Positions 1 to 22,060 of a stretch of DNA of 64,000 nt are shown piece by piece (within the stretch, counting starts at the first letter, position 1; each line of letters starts with the position of its first letter). Source of the DNA: Cynocephalus volans. Taxonomy: Eukaryota > Chordata > Mammalia > Dermoptera > Cynocephalidae. Below the pieces are notes generated by a model. That model made no database searches. It had not been told where the DNA came from and was given only the letters and a program-made list of their open reading frames with translations. The stretch lies in the NCBI RefSeq assembly GCF_027409185.1, contig NC_084474.1, positions 4,271,382 through 4,335,381 of the forward strand. Direction: 5' to 3'. A program made the position numbers and the translations under genes.

Positions 1-3000
1 TTTGAGGATGTCAAGTTAGGAGTTCTAGTCAATTCTAGTTATTTTCCCTAAACGAGCTAAGGCAAACTTCTTTGAAATCGTGTAATTATCTTCCTGGCCT
101 TTAGTAAAGCCTTCATCACTGTCTCTTTGCCAATGTTTTCGTCTTCTTTGGAAAACTATGATCAAATTCAATCATTTTGATATCATTGACAATAACTGCT
201 TTAAGTAACCTTCTTTTAAAAAGAAAATTAAATCAAGATGACTTTATTCAATGTAATAAATCAATTAAACAATTAAAACTGGTTTGTAGGCTAGCCGGTT
301 GGCTCAGTTGGTTAGAGTGCAGCCTTATAACACCAAGGTCACCGGTTCAGATCCCTACCAGCCAGTGCAAAACAAAACAAAACAAAACAAAAAACGCAGA
401 ACAACAACAACAACAAAATAAAACTGGTCTATACACGGGGCAAGGTCTCAGTTCTAGCAAAGAATTTTTGTGTATGAATGTTTTTCTTTACTTAATTCAC
501 AATAAACTTAGGATTCCAATTTTAAAGTTTTATACGAAAATTTCAAAAATATAAGATTCTGGAGCTCAAAAACCTCTTTTAAAGCCAATTTAAATAATGT
601 GAGAGGTGATCTGAATGGTTTGTGTCTTCCAACATTAAGCATGTGACAATTTTGCAATGCATATTAATAGAAACCCCAGTTAACTACACCAGCAGTGTAG
701 TGTGTGCTGTAAGAGCAGGCCATCAGGTCACCTCAGTTCATCCCACTTGTCTTTGCTTGCTCATTTTTGTGCATGTATAAACTAAAAACGGCTGGTTGAA
801 AATTAACACATCTTCCCAGAGAACATTTAATATTTCTTTTTTGAATCTGACTTAAATTTGGCTTTCTCAAATGTCTATTTAGAGTTAACTGTGAGAACTT
901 TTCCCCTTGAGTAACAAGAATGTATATTTCACACTGAAAGTTTATTCACAATAGCCACGAGAAAAGTATTGCCTATCTGTCTAGTGTTTTAACAGATCTC
1001 AAAAACCAAAGCCCATCATACCCCATGGCTTTCCTTATTTCAGGCAAAAATTACAGCTGTCACCTTTTTGAGGTCTTATATAATCTGTATACTAGTATAC
1101 AGGCAGCTTATTAATGTAGCAAGGAGTCTCCATTAAGCCAATTTGTAGCTGTCACTCTGGAAAGAAAATCCACGGGTCTGTGTTGTATTATGTAACCACA
1201 CCAAGTTATATAACAAACCCATCCTACCCCTTAACAGAACTTTATTAATAAATGAGTTGGGTTTTGTTTGGGGGATTGTTGGCTTTTACTTGGATGACCA
1301 TGCTCAAGAGTTCCAGACACTTGCCAACATTAAAAATGTTATTCTAAATGGTCTCGAGTTCCTTTACAGAAATGTTTCACTTGAGTTTTTAGACTTCTTG
1401 AAAGTCACATCAAGGATACAAAGTAGAGCTCTTTCCCCTCTGACCCCCCTCCACCAACTTGTCCTAATAATCCTTCATACTCTGGTCTGCCAAGGGCAGT
1501 TATTTTTTGTTTCTTCTTTCACTATTCTTTTCAATTATCGCCATTGACCCATATCTTGTACATTACGAAAAGACTAGAGAAAGGAATATGACAAAAGTCA
1601 CCACGTATTGCCCAAGCTGTAATTTGCAGAATCTGAAATGATAATTCTCCCCAAAGAGCTAGAATCGTCAGCCTGGGAAGACTGTGTTCGGTGAATACAT
1701 TCAGTTGTTATCATGCTACAAAAGAAGTGAGGAACCACTGAGATGCCCAGAGAGGCTTTAAAAGAACACGACTTCCAGCACTCTAGTTACTGAATACATG
1801 ACACAGAATCTAGTAGTAGTAGACCAGGGCAATGTACACATTAATCAAGTGTCATATAATTTTCCTCCCACACCTACCTTCTGGTATAGTGGAAAAGGCC
1901 ATAGCTCAATAATAAACAGGAACACCTCCTCTACTCAGAGATCATTCATGAGTTGGCTATACATGGGACTATATAACTAAATTTTAAAACGTAATATATA
2001 GTTGGGGCTGTTAACACTTAAAAAAAAGTCTACAATATATTCTTTGATTACATTACCTCCTTCGTAGAAAAACCAGAATTGCTTTACATTGAATTCACTT
2101 GAAGCAGGCACTTTGCAAAAGCAAGAAATATGTTTTTGAGACAATCCACTGGTGATTGCATAGTGCAGTGATAGAGCCTGTGTCCAAATTATGGCTACTC
2201 AAGCAAGTGAAGAAGTCAAGGGAGACGAACCATTTCTTTTCTGGAGAAGACGGGACTATAATGTCTACACTTTATCATCATGAGGTTCAGAACAAGTGTT
2301 TGCTGTAGGTTGGATGTCCCCTATAGGTAATGTCGCATACACTTCCTAAATTCCTAACTCAGTGTTAAAGGGCAGATAAAGTCTGGAGGCCACTGACACA
2401 TGTACCTGCCTCACCCATACCACAGGAACTAAGGTCGATTTCCCAAAGCTAAATCTGATTTTCTGGAATCTGCCTTATACCCAAAATTCTAAATGATGAG
2501 AGAGGCAAGGAAACTAACTTAGAGAAAACACCAAAAAATGTCATCAGTGTTCCAGTCCTCGATTTCTGAAAAAGAACAAGTCTTTCCAGATCACACAATC
2601 ATATAAAATGAGATGAAAAACAAAAAACAATGCTTTCCTTTAAAAATATTGAGTTGTATTATAAAATAAGATTAATATAAATTACTCCTCCAACTTATTC
2701 CAAGTCTAGGAGCTACTTGTTATTGCAACTGCACTTCCTTTCTTTGGTTGGGTGAATTACAATCTCTTTAGAAGGTTTTCAAATGAATTTCCCTACAAAA
2801 ACCGAAGCGAGGTTATCATACCATTTTCTTTGGAAAAGGACAAAACCATCTATATTGTTGGCATTTAAACATATACATAGATGAAAACTGGAATTTCAAA
2901 GCAAAGGCCATACATAAACTTATACTTTCTATAATAAAGAGGAATGTGAAAAGACTAATATTTATAGGTCTGTGTGTGTAGAAAAAGAATTGGAGAGTTT

Positions 3001-3044
3001 GAAGTATTCAGAAGGGAGAAAAATTCCACATGCAAGACAGACAT
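1..3044. other. Sequence 3' of KAT6A, no gene recognised
   Basis: AT-rich sequence lying downstream of the KAT6A transcript. Apart from one SINE monomer near its start, I recognise no gene or repeat in it. Open frames here are short, uncharged with known motifs, and lack splice context. It could hold unrecognised old repeats or transcript-termination sequence. Confidence 0.5.
284..418 (+). mobile_element. tRNA-Ile-like SINE monomer (CYN-type)
   Basis: A tRNA-like body (an A-box region with GGCTCAGTTGGTTAGAG, then a B-box-like GGTTCAGATCC) is followed by an A-rich tail of CAAAA repeats. It is flanked by a perfect 10-bp TSD, TAAAACTGGT, at 274-283 and 419-428. The body closely follows vertebrate tRNA-Ile, but the arms are mutated, so it is a retroposon and not a tRNA gene. 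Assignment to the colugo CYN family is from memory. Confidence 0.85.
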
Positions 3045-3063
3045 CCAAAATGGCTCAACATAA

Positions 3064-3069
3064 TTTATT
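3064..3069 (-). terminator. KAT6A: Candidate distal poly(A) signal of KAT6A
   Basis: A perfect AATAAA on the minus strand, followed within about 40 nt by a T/G-rich stretch (ggatgtctgtcttgc) that could be the downstream element. Chosen as the main end because of the expected UTR length; 3' end reads would decide. Confidence 0.5.
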
Positions 3070-3810
3070 TTTTTGTATGTTAAAATGTACAGAGTTCTTT
3101 TGAAAGTACTTGCTAGAAAGGGGGAAAAAAAGGTCTTACATACAAGGAGAGGAAGGGAGGCCCACTGGCCCAGGAGCGCATGACATGGAGAATACAAAGG
3201 CATCTAGGCACCCTTCCCCTTAGCTTACAAGTCACCATGAACAAAGTACAAAGAGGTTACAAACAGGAAAAGCAAATATAAACAGACAGGAATAGACTTA
3301 GCTTCATTTGTACATGCGGCTTTTAGAGGCATCTGGAGCTCTATTCACACACTCTAGAGATCTCTTTAAAGAGAATTTTTATCTTTCTTAAAATAGTTTT
3401 TAATATTCTACAACAAAGATAAAAAATTTTAAAGATGGAATGAAATGAAAAAGCTCTTATTTTAAAAGGCATCAAAGTCACTAACAGTGAGTTTTTAAAT
3501 TTCTTTTTTAGAAGATTACCCAAGTTATCTTGCTAAAAATACATTTTTTTTTAAACAAAAGTGAAAAAATGACAGGTACCAATATTACGGTGTTGGATAA
3601 TTTCTTTTATAATATAGAAAAGAACTTTTTTTCTACAATAGTTCTACAGTCACAAAGAGGCTTGTGGAAAAGGGAGCTGCCCGATTGAATTTTTTTTTTT
3701 TTTTTAAAGAAACAAAACCAAACACAACTGCAAACCAACAGAAACTGAATTCACAGCCCTCATTCAACAGCTTCTCCTTCTGCCTTGACCCACCCTCCTC
3801 CCAATATACC

Positions 3811-3840
3811 TCCCTCCCCTCCCCACCCCACCCCACCCCA
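3811..3840 (-). promoter_or_regulatory. G-rich run in the 3' UTR, possible RNA G-quadruplex
   Basis: On the plus strand this is a CCCCA-type run. In the transcript it reads as consecutive GGGGT units followed by GGGGA and GGG, which gives at least six G-runs of three or more separated by single bases. That meets the usual quadruplex pattern. Function is inferred only. Confidence 0.55.
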
Positions 3841-4253
3841 ACCAGGAAGCAATGACACAGCTGCAGGTGTAGGGAGAGGGCAGCACAGTGCACATTCTAC
3901 ACAGATGACCGGGACTGGAATAGTATATACAGAGAAACTGGGTCCTACACAGCCTTGCACATACATGCTCAGAGTTGACAGCGGAAAGATGTGGAATTCT
4001 GCCTTTTTCTATCTAACACACTTAATTGAGAAAGTCAATTAAAGTGTATTAAAAAAACCAACAAACGTGTGCATTTGAAAAAATTTAATGCCTAATTAGT
4101 ACTTTAAAAATTTATCTATATAAAATGTACAAATAAAGGAGAGAATTTAATGCTTACAGGTGTTTCTTTAAGCAGTACTTCCCCCTTTTGGATATTTGAC
4201 TGCACATACCAAGTGGTATAATAGTTTCCATCTTCTAATGATGGAATAAAAAA

Positions 4254-4271
4254 AAATATATATATATATAT

Positions 4272-4311
<40 letters not shown>

Positions 4312-4315
4312 TTTA
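4254..4315. repeat. TA/CA microsatellite with poly-T in the KAT6A 3' UTR
   Basis: An (AT)n run, a short (AC)n, a second longer (AT)n and a T-run lie back to back. In the transcript the AU run is self-complementary. It is likely to vary in length between individuals. Confidence 0.9.
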
Positions 4316-5134
4316 ACCTATCCCTGGAGCAAGTAATAGGAAGAGAATGGGCAAACTGGTTGCACAAGAGAAAAGAGAACGGAGTTGGGAGCAACATATG
4401 AACCTGCTAAAATCCTGCTGCCCAGATGTGCCCTACTATGCTGGTGGTCGAATTATTCCTCTTCTCATCAGCCACTCACAGGAGAGGGGCTGGCACACTG
4501 ATCCACAGGGGATGGACTCAGGATCTCCAAAAACAAATGACAATTAGAGGTATGTATCATGTAAGTAGCTATAAAAGTCACACCATAATCTTCCTTCCAG
4601 CACACACTGTATATCATCTGTTCAATATAAAATAAGCAGTGTCAGAGGTTTGTCAGGTATTTTTCAAATCACTGAAATGTACTGTCATCCACCAACACTT
4701 AAGGAAAGAATGTAAGAGGCAAACTCTGGGGACTGCTATTTGAGTTTTGTCAGAGTCAAAGGCTCAAGAATCAAGACCCTTAGTTAGCATTTCAAAGTAC
4801 ATACTAAAAACAAAAGGCTGGATGGAATATGTGCGTTATGGCTGATTCACCAGGTGGTAAAAAAACAAGAGGTTAATTTCCTCTTTTCGATTGTTAATTG
4901 GCCGTCTCTATTCCTCCAAAAGCTGGATTAGGATTGCAAACCGCTTTCCTCTGAGATCCTGCTGTTATTGAGACTTACAGTATTTTTGTGTCTCTGAGTG
5001 CTGAGCGGGAATATTACAAAAAAGAAAGGAAAATTATATTACACTTGATTCACAAAAAACAGATTTCAATGAAGTCCATTTATAAAGAAACATTCTTGGG
5101 GAAAGGTTTCAAGAGAGGTGTGTGGGTGGGTGGG

Positions 5135-5320
5135 TGTGTGTGTGTAGGGAGTGGAAGGGATTTTAAAAGGAGAAGCATTTTTCTGCCTCACTTTATTAAT
5201 AACAATAATAATGTGTGTGTGTGTGTGTGTGTGTGTAGGGAGTGGAAGGGATTTTAAAAGGAGAAGCATTTTTCTGCCTCACTTTATTAATAATAATAAT
5301 AATAATATTAATAATAATAA
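5135..5320. repeat. 91-bp tandem duplication with TG and ATT microsatellites
   Basis: A block consisting of a (TG)n tract, the segment AGGGAGTGGAAGGGATTTTA and its downstream sequence, and a TTATTAATAA-type end occurs twice. GTGGAAGGGA begins at 5151 and at 5242, a 91-bp period. The copies are almost identical apart from TG and AAT repeat length, so the duplication is recent. Each copy carries a minus-strand AATAAA. Confidence 0.9.
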
Positions 5321-5867
5321 GTTTAAGGAGCTTGGGTTGTTCTCCATGTCCCCATCTGAGTCTCCCATAAGTGCCTCCTGCTGGAATGAAGTAGGAAATG
5401 AAAGGTTGGGTTTGGAGGAAAGGGTCTGGTTAACCCTCGAGATGTATATATAACATTTAAAAATGACAACATTGGGAGCTGCAAACAGTGAGGGGAAACA
5501 AACATTTTAAAATAAAATAAAGATACTTTGCTTTTACACAAATTCTGTCCATGTGGTATGTAAAGAAAGTAAGGCTCTTTTTAATTATGAAAAGATTTTG
5601 TGCATGTTTCCCCTATCCCCAAACCCACTTTTAGTTGAGTTCTACTGTAAAATGTTCAATATTGTGAAAACCAAAACCCAGAACAAAATGAACCCAAAAA
5701 AAGAGAAGATCAGGGTTTTCTAAAAAATAAAATAAACCAAAGAAAAATTCCTCTAAATCTACAGTAATATTTTAACTGGAAAAAAGGTCCATTTTTCTCT
5801 GGTTTGTCAGTATAAAAGGTTCCTTTATTTATATATATTTAAGTTTCTCACTGTGAGTCCACCTTGC

Positions 5868-8564
<2,697 letters not shown>

Positions 8565-8784
8565 TTATAAGACCTTACATTACTAGTGCATTTTTCTGAG
8601 ACCAGCACGTACAACAGAAATGATTTTATAAATCACTTTTAGTAATTAACTCCTGATTCTCTTCATTTTAAAGTTGAAAATCTAAAGGCTAACCCTGATT
8701 AATGGCATCTTGTACAGTCACACAGTGAAGTGGCAGAGCACTGAAGAAGTGCTAGTCAACACTGTGCTTCCAGACACTGGCTGA

Positions 8785-8885
8785 GACCAGTGTAAATCTG
8801 TCACCACCAGCCTTGTGGCTCTGGGAAGTTATTCTAAGTTTCAGTCTCATCGTCTGTAAAATGGACATAAGCTTTATAGATACAC
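8785..8885 (+). mobile_element. MIR fragment
   Basis: Contains the MIR core order: a CTGTCACCA-like segment, TGTGGCTCTGGG, then CAGTCTCATCGTCTGTAAAATGG. Diverged and short. Confidence 0.6.
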
Positions 8886-9187
8886 AAGTAAGTGGGAAGG
8901 AGTGATTTTATCAAGTTGCCTTTACTGTGTAAGTTACATATCCATTTATTTACTCTTTTTTTCCTGTTTGCAATTTATGTTCTCTCTCTGGTTTTTTCAG
9001 TTTCCTCAAAATCATTACTTCAGGTAGTATCATGAGCCAATTACTCCAGGCAGTAACTGAGCCATCATTATGTGAACAACTGTTCAATCAAGTTTGTGTT
9101 TGTACAGGAATAGCTCCAGGGCATTCAGTCCTATACAAATAAGAAAAAGCACCAGTGATGTTTATTAGAAATAATCTGATATTAGCA

Positions 9188-9300
9188 CTATTTTTTTCTA
9201 AATTGTGGTAAAATATATATAACATACAACTTACCATTTTAACCATTTCTAAGTGCATGGTTCAGTGGAATTAAGTACATTCACATTCCCCACTAATTTT
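9188..9300 (+). mobile_element. Old L1 3'-end fragment (probable)
   Basis: Matches from memory the widespread mammalian segment TGTGGTAAAATATATATAAC, then ACCATTTTAACCATTT and a motif ending AAGTACATTCACATT. The family assignment is tentative. Confidence 0.5.
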
Positions 9301-10144
9301 TAAAGGATGAGAACACCAAGGCAAGAACAGGATTTGGGGAGGAGAGCTATAAAGGCACAGGTAGCAGTAGTAACTTGAAAGTAAACAAAAGAAACGGCTG
9401 CATCAGAGACAATCTGTCCAAGTCGACAGGAACTTAAACAGGGGACACTACTTTAGTGTACAATGATCCAAGACAGAATGTAAAGTGCCAAATTAACAAA
9501 ATAAATTTTTAGCTTCCTGGTTATATATCTCAACATATAACATGAATAAAACTTTGAAGAATCATTCACAATAAAGCAAAGAACTCAGTTATCTTATTAC
9601 TATATTAAAAGTATTTATTATATAAAAATATGAGAATGCAAAAAATGCAAATCAACTAGATTTGAAACTGAGTAAATTTATTTTAAAAAGTGGACTAAAA
9701 AGCTCAATTAGTTAATGCATAAAAACTAAAAAGGTAATGTACCCAAAGCAGACAACTAGATTTCTTCAAATCACCCAGCAAAGTAAAAGAAAGAGCTCAG
9801 CTTGAGCCCATGTAAGGCAAACACACTGCGGACTCAGGCAGAATGATACACCAGCAAAACCTTTAGGCCGGGATGCGAAAGACTAGTTTTTGACCTGGCT
9901 AAGATAGATGAGCCCTAGTTTCTGTATCTCAAAAGAAGAAATGACAACAAGGCTATTTTAAAAGTAAATAATTGGATTTTTATCTAAACACAGAACTTAT
10001 TTTCAGTTACTGTTAACATTTATTAGAAATTTGCTGCTAGTTGGGTAAGACACATTAGAGAGATGATTCAGGAAGGATTCCTGAACAGATGGGAAGCCAG
10101 TTACAACCTACTGAATCTGCTTTTACTGAGGAACTGTCTTCTCA

Positions 10145-10245
10145 GCATTTGTTCATTTAACAATGCTTCCTGAGTGCCTACCTCAAGCGCTCAGCATAGA
10201 GCAATGAGCAAACCAGATGAAGTCTAGAGAGCACACATTCTAGTA
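10145..10245 (+). mobile_element. L2 3'-end fragment
   Basis: The order TTGTTCATTTAACAATGC, GAGTGCCTACC, GCAATGAGCAAACCAGA and CATTCTAGTAAAG follows the L2 3' end (growth of the 'increasing-age' tail pattern). Diverged. Confidence 0.6.
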
Positions 10246-10580
10246 AAGGGTTACTACATCTTCCCAATGCTAAGTCCAATTCACCTATTAGCTAAAAATT
10301 CCAATAAAGACAGAGAAAGGGCTAGGCAAAAACGAACAGTTTCCCAACGTTAAGATATTTTCTGCAGAAGCAAAAATAGGTCCTGGGTTGAAGGGGAAAC
10401 TAAATGCAAAAACGAGGATGAATATACTTCACACAACTTTTTAGAGACTGCCAAGCCTTCCTTTTCTTGCTTAGTAAGTGGTGTTCATTTTTTGGCCTTG
10501 TTGTGTAAGGCTGTGCAGCTATTGCTGCTGTACATTTAAAGACAACAGAACTACACTATGTAACAGTTCTGTAAACATAC

Positions 10581-10893
10581 CATCAGCATCATCTGACTCT
10601 TCGTCATCTTCTGCATCTTTAGACATCCTCTTAGTAGAGGACCGACACCTGAGAACGTCCTGTGAGGACAAACGGTGGAAGTATCCTCTAGGGAAGAGTT
10701 CACTTTCATCCTCTTCTTCTTCCTCTTCATCAATCTCAAATGTGGGTTCTAATCTTGGCATTGGCCTCTCAGAGTCAGAGTCTTCAAAGGGTTCATCTAA
10801 CACCTCTGTAGTCTCAGAAATAGTTTCTGTGACTACACTGCTATTGTGGTGTTTGCGCTTTCGCACTCTCCTTCTTCGGTGAAGAATTGGTTT
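10581..10893 (-). CDS. KAT6A: KAT6A exon 16: basic start and acidic region
   Basis: 313 nt starting in phase 0 with [16 protein letters not shown] and ending one base into an Asp codon. The middle is strongly acidic ([16 protein letters not shown]), and the end has [10 protein letters not shown]. The acceptor is TTAAATAG, rather poor in pyrimidines; the donor is GTATGT. The basic block probably serves in nuclear localisation (inference). The sequence agrees closely with human KAT6A. Confidence 0.96.
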
Positions 10894-11929
10894 CTATTTA
10901 ACAGAGAAAGCAAGTATTTTCTTTATAGCAATGAACACCATCTTTTCTATTAACAACATGAAAAAAGTTTTAAAAACTAACAGAATTAGCACATATTAAA
11001 AAAACAGGATGCTGTTTGCCAAAAAGACATTTTGAATATTATTTCAAAATACTATAGTAAGATACTGTAAAGTATTATGGATACAAAGATGTTTGATAAT
11101 TGAATACAACTTATACAAGAATAGGCAGGCATGTCCAAATAGCAGATATTACAATTCTCTCATTAATAGTTCGGTTAAATTTAACACCCTAGAGAGTTGC
11201 CTATTCCAACACTGAAATGACCAAGAGGCCCTTAATTTCCCTTTTCCTCAAGGGCAAAAAAGAACCCCACTTTGTCTCATAACACTACTACAAAGGCTAG
11301 CAGAACTATTAAGTAAAGCTGTATACCATCATCATGAGCAATCCATAAAATTATAGTAGAATATAGAAATATGAAGATGAACTGTATATAACTGGTGTTA
11401 GTGAAACATTTCAAAAGCAAAAGTTATTGAAATGTGGCACATTTTGCACAACTTTACTAGATTGACCTAATATCCTAAATTATACAACAGATATCATAAA
11501 ATAATAGAGGTGATGTCCCACAGTTGATTTAATCCAATCCCCTCATTCTACAGAGGCCAAAAAGATCATCGAGCTAGTTGGTATAAAAGTGGCTGTAAAA
11601 GAGTCTCCTGATTCCCGGTCTAGTGAATTTCATGAACTTCAAAAGTACTTTGCACATGATCTCACTGCTTGTTACAATATCCTTTTTTTTTTTTTTTTTT
11701 TTTACACAAGCAAATAGCACAATTTGTTTTACTTTATAAATAGGCAATATAAACTCTAGGATGGCAAAGACGTATTCTTCATGATCATGCAATAAATAGC
11801 AGAGTTAGTCAATATTCGTTTTCTCTACTTCAAATTTACTATTCCTTCAAATTGAGATTACAATTTCAAATCAGATTAAAAACGGTCCTGCTCCTAGGAA
11901 AACGGCTGAGTCTAGGACTGGGGCAGGAA

Positions 11930-13070
11930 ATATACAAGATGAACTTGGAGCATCTTATAGTGCCAGAAAGTAATGAAGTGCTCAAAACAAAGCAAGCAAA
12001 CAAAAAAAACTGCAATGACGAGGATATGTATGTTAAAGGAAAACAGGAGCAAAACTGAAAGAGCTCTGAATGGCCAAAGCTGGAACAATTTGAGCAACAG
12101 ATTTTAAAAAGCAGTGGCACTGAATTATAAATTGAAGAAGTAAGTATCTCTGAGTCCATATTGATATAAATAAATGCTTGAATAAATAAATTGATGGGGG
12201 AGAATGGACAAATCTCCCAAGCAGAATTCCAAATAATTTATGCAGATCATCTGTTCTTAGGCGGTAGAGCATAGCTCCCCATATCTTAAGTGCACAGTGA
12301 CTTCCTTCCAGTACAGTATGGAAAGGGGGAATAAAAGGAGTAACCTGACAGTGGGAAAACCTTACAAACACTACCTTACACCAGGTGATCAAAGTTAACA
12401 TTAACAGTGAAGGGCCGACCCCGTGGCGCACTCGGGAGAGTGCGGCGCTGGGAGCGCTGCAGTGCTCCCACCGCGGGTTCGGATCCTATATAGGGATGGC
12501 CGGTGTGCACGGTGAGGCCAGTCACACACACACACACACAAAAAAAAAACTAAAAAAAAAAAACAGTGAAAATACCCTTGCTTTTGATACATATTGGTAC
12601 ACACATATATATTCCCTTTACATGATGTGATGAGAATGGCACTTGACCTCCATGGTCTCCCTTTCAAAAGTCCACTACCCCCTTCTAATATTATGAGGGA
12701 CATTCTACAAAATAACCTGACCAGTAATTCTTAAAATTGTCAAGGCCATCGAAAACAAGGCAAGTCTGAGAAACTGTCACAGCCAAGAAGGGCGTAAAGA
12801 CACACAACTATTAAATGTAATGTGGTATCCTGCATAGGATCCTGGAACAGAAAAAGGACATTAGGAAAAACTGTGGAAATCTGAATAAAGCATGGACTCT
12901 AGTTACCAATGTATCCACACTGGTTCACTAACAGTAATAAATGTAGCATCTCAACTTAAGAGGTATAATATGGGAAACTGGGTTTGGGATATATGGAAAA
13001 TCTCTGTATTTTCTTTGCAATAATTCTGTAAATCTAAAACTGTTCTGAAAAAGCTTATTTTAAAAAAAAA
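11930..13070 (+). mobile_element. Old L1 (L1M-type) 3' UTR, split by a SINE
   Basis: Recognised by the series GAACTTGGAGCATCTTATAG, GAGTCCATATTGATATAAAT, ATTATGAGGGACATTCTACA and GGATCCTGGAACAGAAAAAG, ending in AATTCTGTAAATCTAAAACT. Two other intronic blocks (43730-44560 and 50370-51515) carry the same series in the same order. The SINE at 12412-12561 sits inside it. Confidence 0.75.
12412..12561 (+). mobile_element. Dimeric CYN-type SINE, GC-hairpin subgroup, second unit truncated
   Basis: Flanked by a perfect 9-bp TSD, AACAGTGAA, at 12403-12411 and 12562-12570. The first unit has CGTGGCGCACTCGGGAGAG, a GC hairpin in place of the anticodon arm, and the B box GGTTCGGATCC. The second unit is cut short and runs into a (CA)n and A-rich tail. 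It lies inside an older L1. Confidence 0.9.
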
Positions 13071-13868
13071 TGGCCCCACCTTTTATTTTTAAGGCCCTGC
13101 CAAGGAAAGGAACAATTTCATTGCTTTGAGTGAAAGCTGTCACCCACTGCTACAGTGGATAAGAGGGGCTTATCCAGGAAGCTGACATACTTCAGTCTGG
13201 CTGGCTTGTGGCAATGTCTAAAGTGCACTCCATAGCCTGGGATACTTCTGGTATACAGCTCAACAGAATTCATTACCATCATCACATACCACTTATTAAC
13301 TAACTGGCTGTCATTCAAACTATGCTAAATGATGAAATATAGTTTAGAAAATATTTTTAAAATAAGATTAAGTCAAACCACTGAAGGGGCATAGGAGAAG
13401 TGGGGGGAGAGAGTACAGGGAAAACAGTACCACCCAAGATAAGGTAAGTGACTTTACTCTGAATGTCCCAAACTATAGGGTACCACTATGTTCAGTTCCC
13501 ATTTAACTGTGTGGTATTTTGGTCTCCTGTTCTAATATAAACACTTCTAATCTATACATACTTAAAAAATATTTTTAAAGTCCCTAAAAGTCATGATTTG
13601 AACATCAAGACATCAAGCTGAAAAACAGTCTGTCAGTGCTTAAATAAGCTTATGAACTTCCAAGTTAATTCCCATGAATGAAAGAAGTCATGTACACATT
13701 TCAAATGTTCACTAGGAAGATCACAGATACAATGAATACCGAGGCTTAAAGTTTAAAAAAGAACACACTAGGAGTTCCTGACTTGACTCTATCAGAACTG
13801 CAGGGTAGAACAGGTGCACACAGTGAGCTGTGATGGAAGGAGAACGAACATGCAAATAAATGTGCTAC

Positions 13869-14471
13869 CTTTCGCTTCAGTGTGGGTTTCGTAAGGACTG
13901 GAGGTGAGTTTGAGCGAGGGCTCTCCAGCTCCTCCTCCTCCTCGCTGCTCTCACTGAAGCCCCTGAGCAGAGCCCTGTCACCATCACTATAGCGCCGGGA
14001 CAGTCTACCACTGCCTTCTGGGAACCGGCACTGCAGTGCCTCGGGGCTCCTCCTCAGCTGTCCACGCCACAGCTCAACGCCATCACTCAGTCTTCTTTTG
14101 GGGATGTCTGCCTTTCCATCCTGGTGTGGCTGCTCCTGAGAAGCTGCCAGCTGTTCTCCACTTTCAGTGTACTGTTCTTGGGAGGTTTCCGATTTTTCCT
14201 CACATTCTCTGTATTGTTCCTGAGGAGCTGATGTCTCTTCCAAGAGCAGTTTAGAATCTTTATCACCAAAATGTTCCTGGGTTTTTCTGTTCTTCCTCCC
14301 CCAACGGCCCTTCCGAGATGGCTGACTATTTGCAAGAAGACTATCACTGGGAAGGACCTGTTTGTTCAAACGTGTAGAACTGGCTGAAGCCATAACTTCT
14401 GGTTTCTTTTCAGTTTCTACTGAAGAGTAAGAATCTTGCTCTTTGTTCTCCCGGGACACAGACTTTCCCAC
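13869..14471 (-). CDS. KAT6A: KAT6A exon 15: linker C-terminal to the HAT domain
   Basis: 603 nt, exactly 201 codons, phase 0 at both ends, starting [16 protein letters not shown] and ending PTLKRK. It holds repeated Gln-Glu-Gln motifs ([21 protein letters not shown]), a [13 protein letters not shown] acidic patch and several arginine-serine segments. Reading past the donor GTAGCA gives a further open stretch of 40 codons, which is intron. The function of this part is not well defined; it probably acts as a flexible region. Confidence 0.96.
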
Positions 14472-21834
<7,363 letters not shown>

Positions 21835-21898
21835 TCATTTTTTTTTTTTTTTTGCCTCTTGTTACTATCCAGCAAAAGAAGTAGAAAATGTATCATCA

Positions 21899-22060
21899 GG
21901 GCCGGCCCCATGGCTCACTCGGGAGAGTGCGGTGCTAGTAGCCCCGAGGCCATGGGTTCAGATCCTATATAGGGATGGCCGGTGCACTCACTGGCTGAGC
22001 GTGGTGCAGACCACACCGTGCTGAGGGTTGCGATCCCCTTACCGGTTAAAAAAAAAAAAA
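21899..22060 (+). mobile_element. Dimeric CYN-type SINE
   Basis: Two tRNA-Ile-like units head to tail, with an A tail. Perfect 16-bp TSD AGAAAATGTATCATCA at 21883-21898 and 22061-22076. The first unit keeps the older tRNA-like central part (GGTGCTAGTAGCCCCGAGGC) and not the GC hairpin. Confidence 0.92.

Larger units (their letters stand above)
3045..5867 (-). other. KAT6A: KAT6A 3' UTR (distal end approximate)
   Basis: Non-coding part of the last exon after the stop codon. Candidate poly(A) signals on the minus strand (AATAAA, seen as TTTATT on the plus strand) lie at 3064-3069, 5192-5197, 5283-5288 and 5824-5829. The first of these would give a UTR of about 2.8 kb, which fits my recollection of the human transcript, so I place the end near 3045. 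The one at 5824 is only about 40 nt after the stop and would make a very short UTR. The region holds TA/CA and TG microsatellites, a 91-bp tandem duplication and a G-rich run. The exact cleavage site is inferred, not observed. Confidence 0.65.
10894..13868 (-). other. KAT6A: KAT6A intron 15
   Basis: Donor GTAGCA is weak (C at +5). It holds a poly-T run near 11683-11703, a MIR-like piece near 11515-11640 (weak) and an L1M-type 3' UTR from about 11930 to 13070 interrupted by a dimeric SINE. The remainder is unassigned AT-rich sequence. Confidence 0.9.

Noticed and set aside
177-554. 125-codon open frame
   Set aside because: It is made mostly of a SINE monomer and its A-rich tail; no protein family is seen.
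4116-4397. 93-codon frame with Tyr-Ile repeats
   Set aside because: Translation of the TA/CA microsatellite in the 3' UTR.
10478-10882. 134-codon plus-strand frame
   Set aside because: Antisense shadow of the acidic exon 16.
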